Assembly: GCA_028292785.1 (NCBI GenBank)
Contig: JAQGLQ010000521.1
Location: forward strand, 1 to 6,569
Source: Noviherbaspirillum sp.
Lineage (GTDB): Bacteria > Pseudomonadota > Gammaproteobacteria > Burkholderiales > Burkholderiaceae
Direction of reading: 5' to 3'
DNA length: 6,569 nucleotides
A program made the translations under genes and the position numbers. Shown here in pieces: positions 6,147 to 6,569 of this stretch (the first letter of the stretch is position 1; each line of letters opens with the position of its first letter). The notes under the pieces were generated by a model, which saw only the letters and a list, made by a program, of their open reading frames with translations, searched no databases and was not told the origin of the DNA.

Positions 6147-6196
6147 AACGCGCTGGCTGATCTCAATCCTGAACGCGCTGGCTGATCTCAATCCTG
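6147..6196. repeat. Perfect 25-bp tandem duplication
   Basis: Two identical 25-base units (6147-6171 and 6172-6196) lie head to tail with no spacer. Each begins AACGCGCTGGC and ends CAATCCTG. The unit length is not a multiple of three and no gene is apparent, so this is most simply a replication-slippage or recombination duplication. The second copy's last six bases form a hairpin with CAGGAT at 6206-6211. Confidence 0.9.
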
Positions 6197-6233
6197 TCGA
6201 GAAGTCAGGATACTAATAATGGTTTCATTATAT

Positions 6234-6262
6234 TTAACATAAGGCAAAGTATACGCTATCTG
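6234..6262 (+). promoter_or_regulatory. Weak promoter candidate upstream of the transposase stub
   Basis: TTAACA (6234-6239, five of six to the -35 consensus) and TATCTG (6257-6262, three of six to the -10 consensus) are separated by 17 bases on the + strand. It could drive the short ORF at 6381. The -10 is poor, so this is tentative. Confidence 0.25.
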
Positions 6263-6366
6263 TATGTAGCAGCCGGATTAGATTGTCTCGATCTAGCCCG
6301 ATCAGAATGTCCCACTTTGGTCAGATTATTGGATAGCAATCGGATCATGCTTGATGCCTCACTGCA

Positions 6367-6374
6367 TAAGGAGG
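6367..6374 (+). promoter_or_regulatory. Perfect Shine-Dalgarno before the short ORF at 6381
   Basis: TAAGGAGG is a full anti-Shine-Dalgarno match, six bases before ATG 6381. A site this good marks a start that is, or recently was, used. It supports reading the 27-codon ORF as the remains of a real gene. Confidence 0.6.
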
Positions 6375-6380
6375 CACAAG

Positions 6381-6464
6381 ATGGCTAGCCCGGGGTTGAT
6401 CACTATGAGCAAGCGCGAAATCGACCGGCCCAGGACGAATACTGCCAGTTCTTCAATTTTTTAG
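6381..6464 (+). pseudogene. 5' stub of a transposase gene (ISNCY-like), truncated
   Basis: An ORF of 27 codons with a perfect ribosome site reads MASPGLITMSKREIDRPRTNTASSSIF. The opening 'LITMSKREIDR' resembles the N-terminus of ISNCY-group transposases (ITMS-K-E-x-x-R, followed in intact copies by an L-x-V-I helix). The resemblance stops after about residue 16, near base 6428, and the frame ends at TAG 6462-6464. The likely explanation is an insertion-sequence end left after deletion or a recombination junction near 6428. I recall the family pattern but cannot search, so the alternative of a genuine small peptide remains. No terminal inverted repeats could be assigned. Confidence 0.4.
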
Positions 6465-6475
6465 AATGCGTTCTA
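6462..6475. promoter_or_regulatory. Left operator-like palindrome
   Basis: TAGAATGCGTTCTA is a 14-base inverted repeat with one mismatched pair. It shares 15 of 16 bases (TAGAAyGCGTTCTATT) with the second palindrome, whose centre is 41 bp to the right. It overlaps the TAG stop of the transposase stub and lies around the expected -35 region of the right-hand promoter. Confidence 0.55.
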
Positions 6476-6497
6476 TTCAATTTGAGAAACCCTTGTG

Positions 6498-6503
6498 TAC
6501 AAT
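6498..6503 (+). promoter_or_regulatory. Candidate -10 (TACAAT) between and overlapping the operators
   Basis: TACAAT matches five of six bases of the -10 consensus. A weak -35 (TTCAAT, 6476-6481) sits 16 bases upstream, just beyond the left palindrome. Its last three bases are inside the right palindrome, so a bound repressor would block RNA polymerase. A gene would begin beyond the right edge of the window. Confidence 0.4.
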
Positions 6504-6518
6504 AGAACGCGTTCTATT
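6501..6518. promoter_or_regulatory. Right operator, perfect 18-bp palindrome
   Basis: AATAGAACGCGTTCTATT is a perfect 18-base inverted repeat centred between 6509 and 6510. Length, symmetry and its place over a -10 and presumed start site are typical of TetR/AcrR-family repressor operators. The partner palindrome at 6462-6475 is almost the same sequence, and 41 bp puts both on about the same DNA face. The regulator itself is not in the window. Confidence 0.65.
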
Positions 6519-6569
6519 TCTTCACGACCATTTTCTGGGTCATTTCCGCTTGACCATTAAAATATGATT

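Larger units (their letters stand above)
6099..6569. other. Gene-poor right end: tandem repeat, transposase stub, operator pair
   Basis: These 471 bases hold no ORF of normal gene size on either strand. From left to right I see a bulged inverted repeat (GCGCTTTT at 6134-6141 against AAAA-C-GCGC ending at 6153), a 25-bp tandem duplication and a short hairpin (ATCCTG/CAGGAT, 6191-6211). Then come a promoter-like pair, a second imperfect hairpin (6274-6300), a short ORF with a perfect ribosome site, and two related palindromes. Local composition is more A/T-rich than the genes to the left, which fits an accumulation site for mobile-element debris. Confidence 0.6.

Noticed and set aside
6134..6153. 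Possible terminator hairpin after the zinc-ribbon ORF
   Set aside because: The stem needs a bulge, half of it is A-T pairs, and no T-run follows it.
6106..6217. Short GTG-started + frame through the tandem repeat, ending ...LNPVEKSGY
   Set aside because: No ribosome site or recognisable domain, and the 25-base duplication is not in phase, so there is no support for coding.
6538..6555. Inverted repeat GGTCA/TGACC and a TTGACC -35-like box at the right edge
   Set aside because: The arms are only five bases, and any -10 would lie outside the window, so it cannot be judged.

Overview
The window is GC-rich, with proteobacterial gene style: Shine-Dalgarno starts, a tight operon, and GTG and overlapping starts. 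The FMN-dehydrogenase and Ssu/Tau-type transporter sequences look most like beta-proteobacteria (Burkholderiales, perhaps Oxalobacteraceae). That placement rests on recalled family resemblance, not on a search.

Left two thirds (1-4296, + strand). One operon-like run encodes a nitrate/sulfonate/taurine-family ABC importer: an ATPase cut by the left edge, a periplasmic NMT1/SsuA-like binding protein, and two different membrane permeases with touching or overlapping reading frames. A FMN-dependent alpha-hydroxy-acid dehydrogenase follows 20 bases later and resembles (S)-mandelate dehydrogenase more than lactate dehydrogenase. The simplest reading is uptake of a small, perhaps aromatic, 2-hydroxy acid followed by its oxidation to the 2-oxo acid. 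The substrate is an inference from gene order.

Middle (4313-5819). A 155-residue protein of unknown function lies on the - strand, convergent with the dehydrogenase and divergent from the next gene. It has a helical N-terminus, a basic linker and a winged-helix-like C-terminus. The roughly 200-base divergent spacer holds a good extended -10 for the - strand gene, a perfect TATAAT for the + strand gene, and a strong Shine-Dalgarno-like tract with no start codon after it. The + strand gene encodes a NYN (LabA/DUF88, PIN-like) ribonuclease domain joined by a K/A/P-rich linker to a C-terminal OST-HTH/LOTUS-like RNA-binding domain.

Right end (5820-6569). This part is poorer in genes. It holds a small zinc-ribbon plus membrane-helix ORF, a perfect 25-bp tandem duplication, and what looks like the 5' stub of a transposase gene with a perfect Shine-Dalgarno. 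Immediately after the stub is a pair of near-identical palindromes 41 bp apart, the right-hand one overlapping a -10 box. This looks like a TetR-type repressor operator for a gene beyond the window. No complete novel multi-gene system is visible. The best leads are the hydroxy-acid transporter/dehydrogenase operon, the NYN-LOTUS protein and the double operator.
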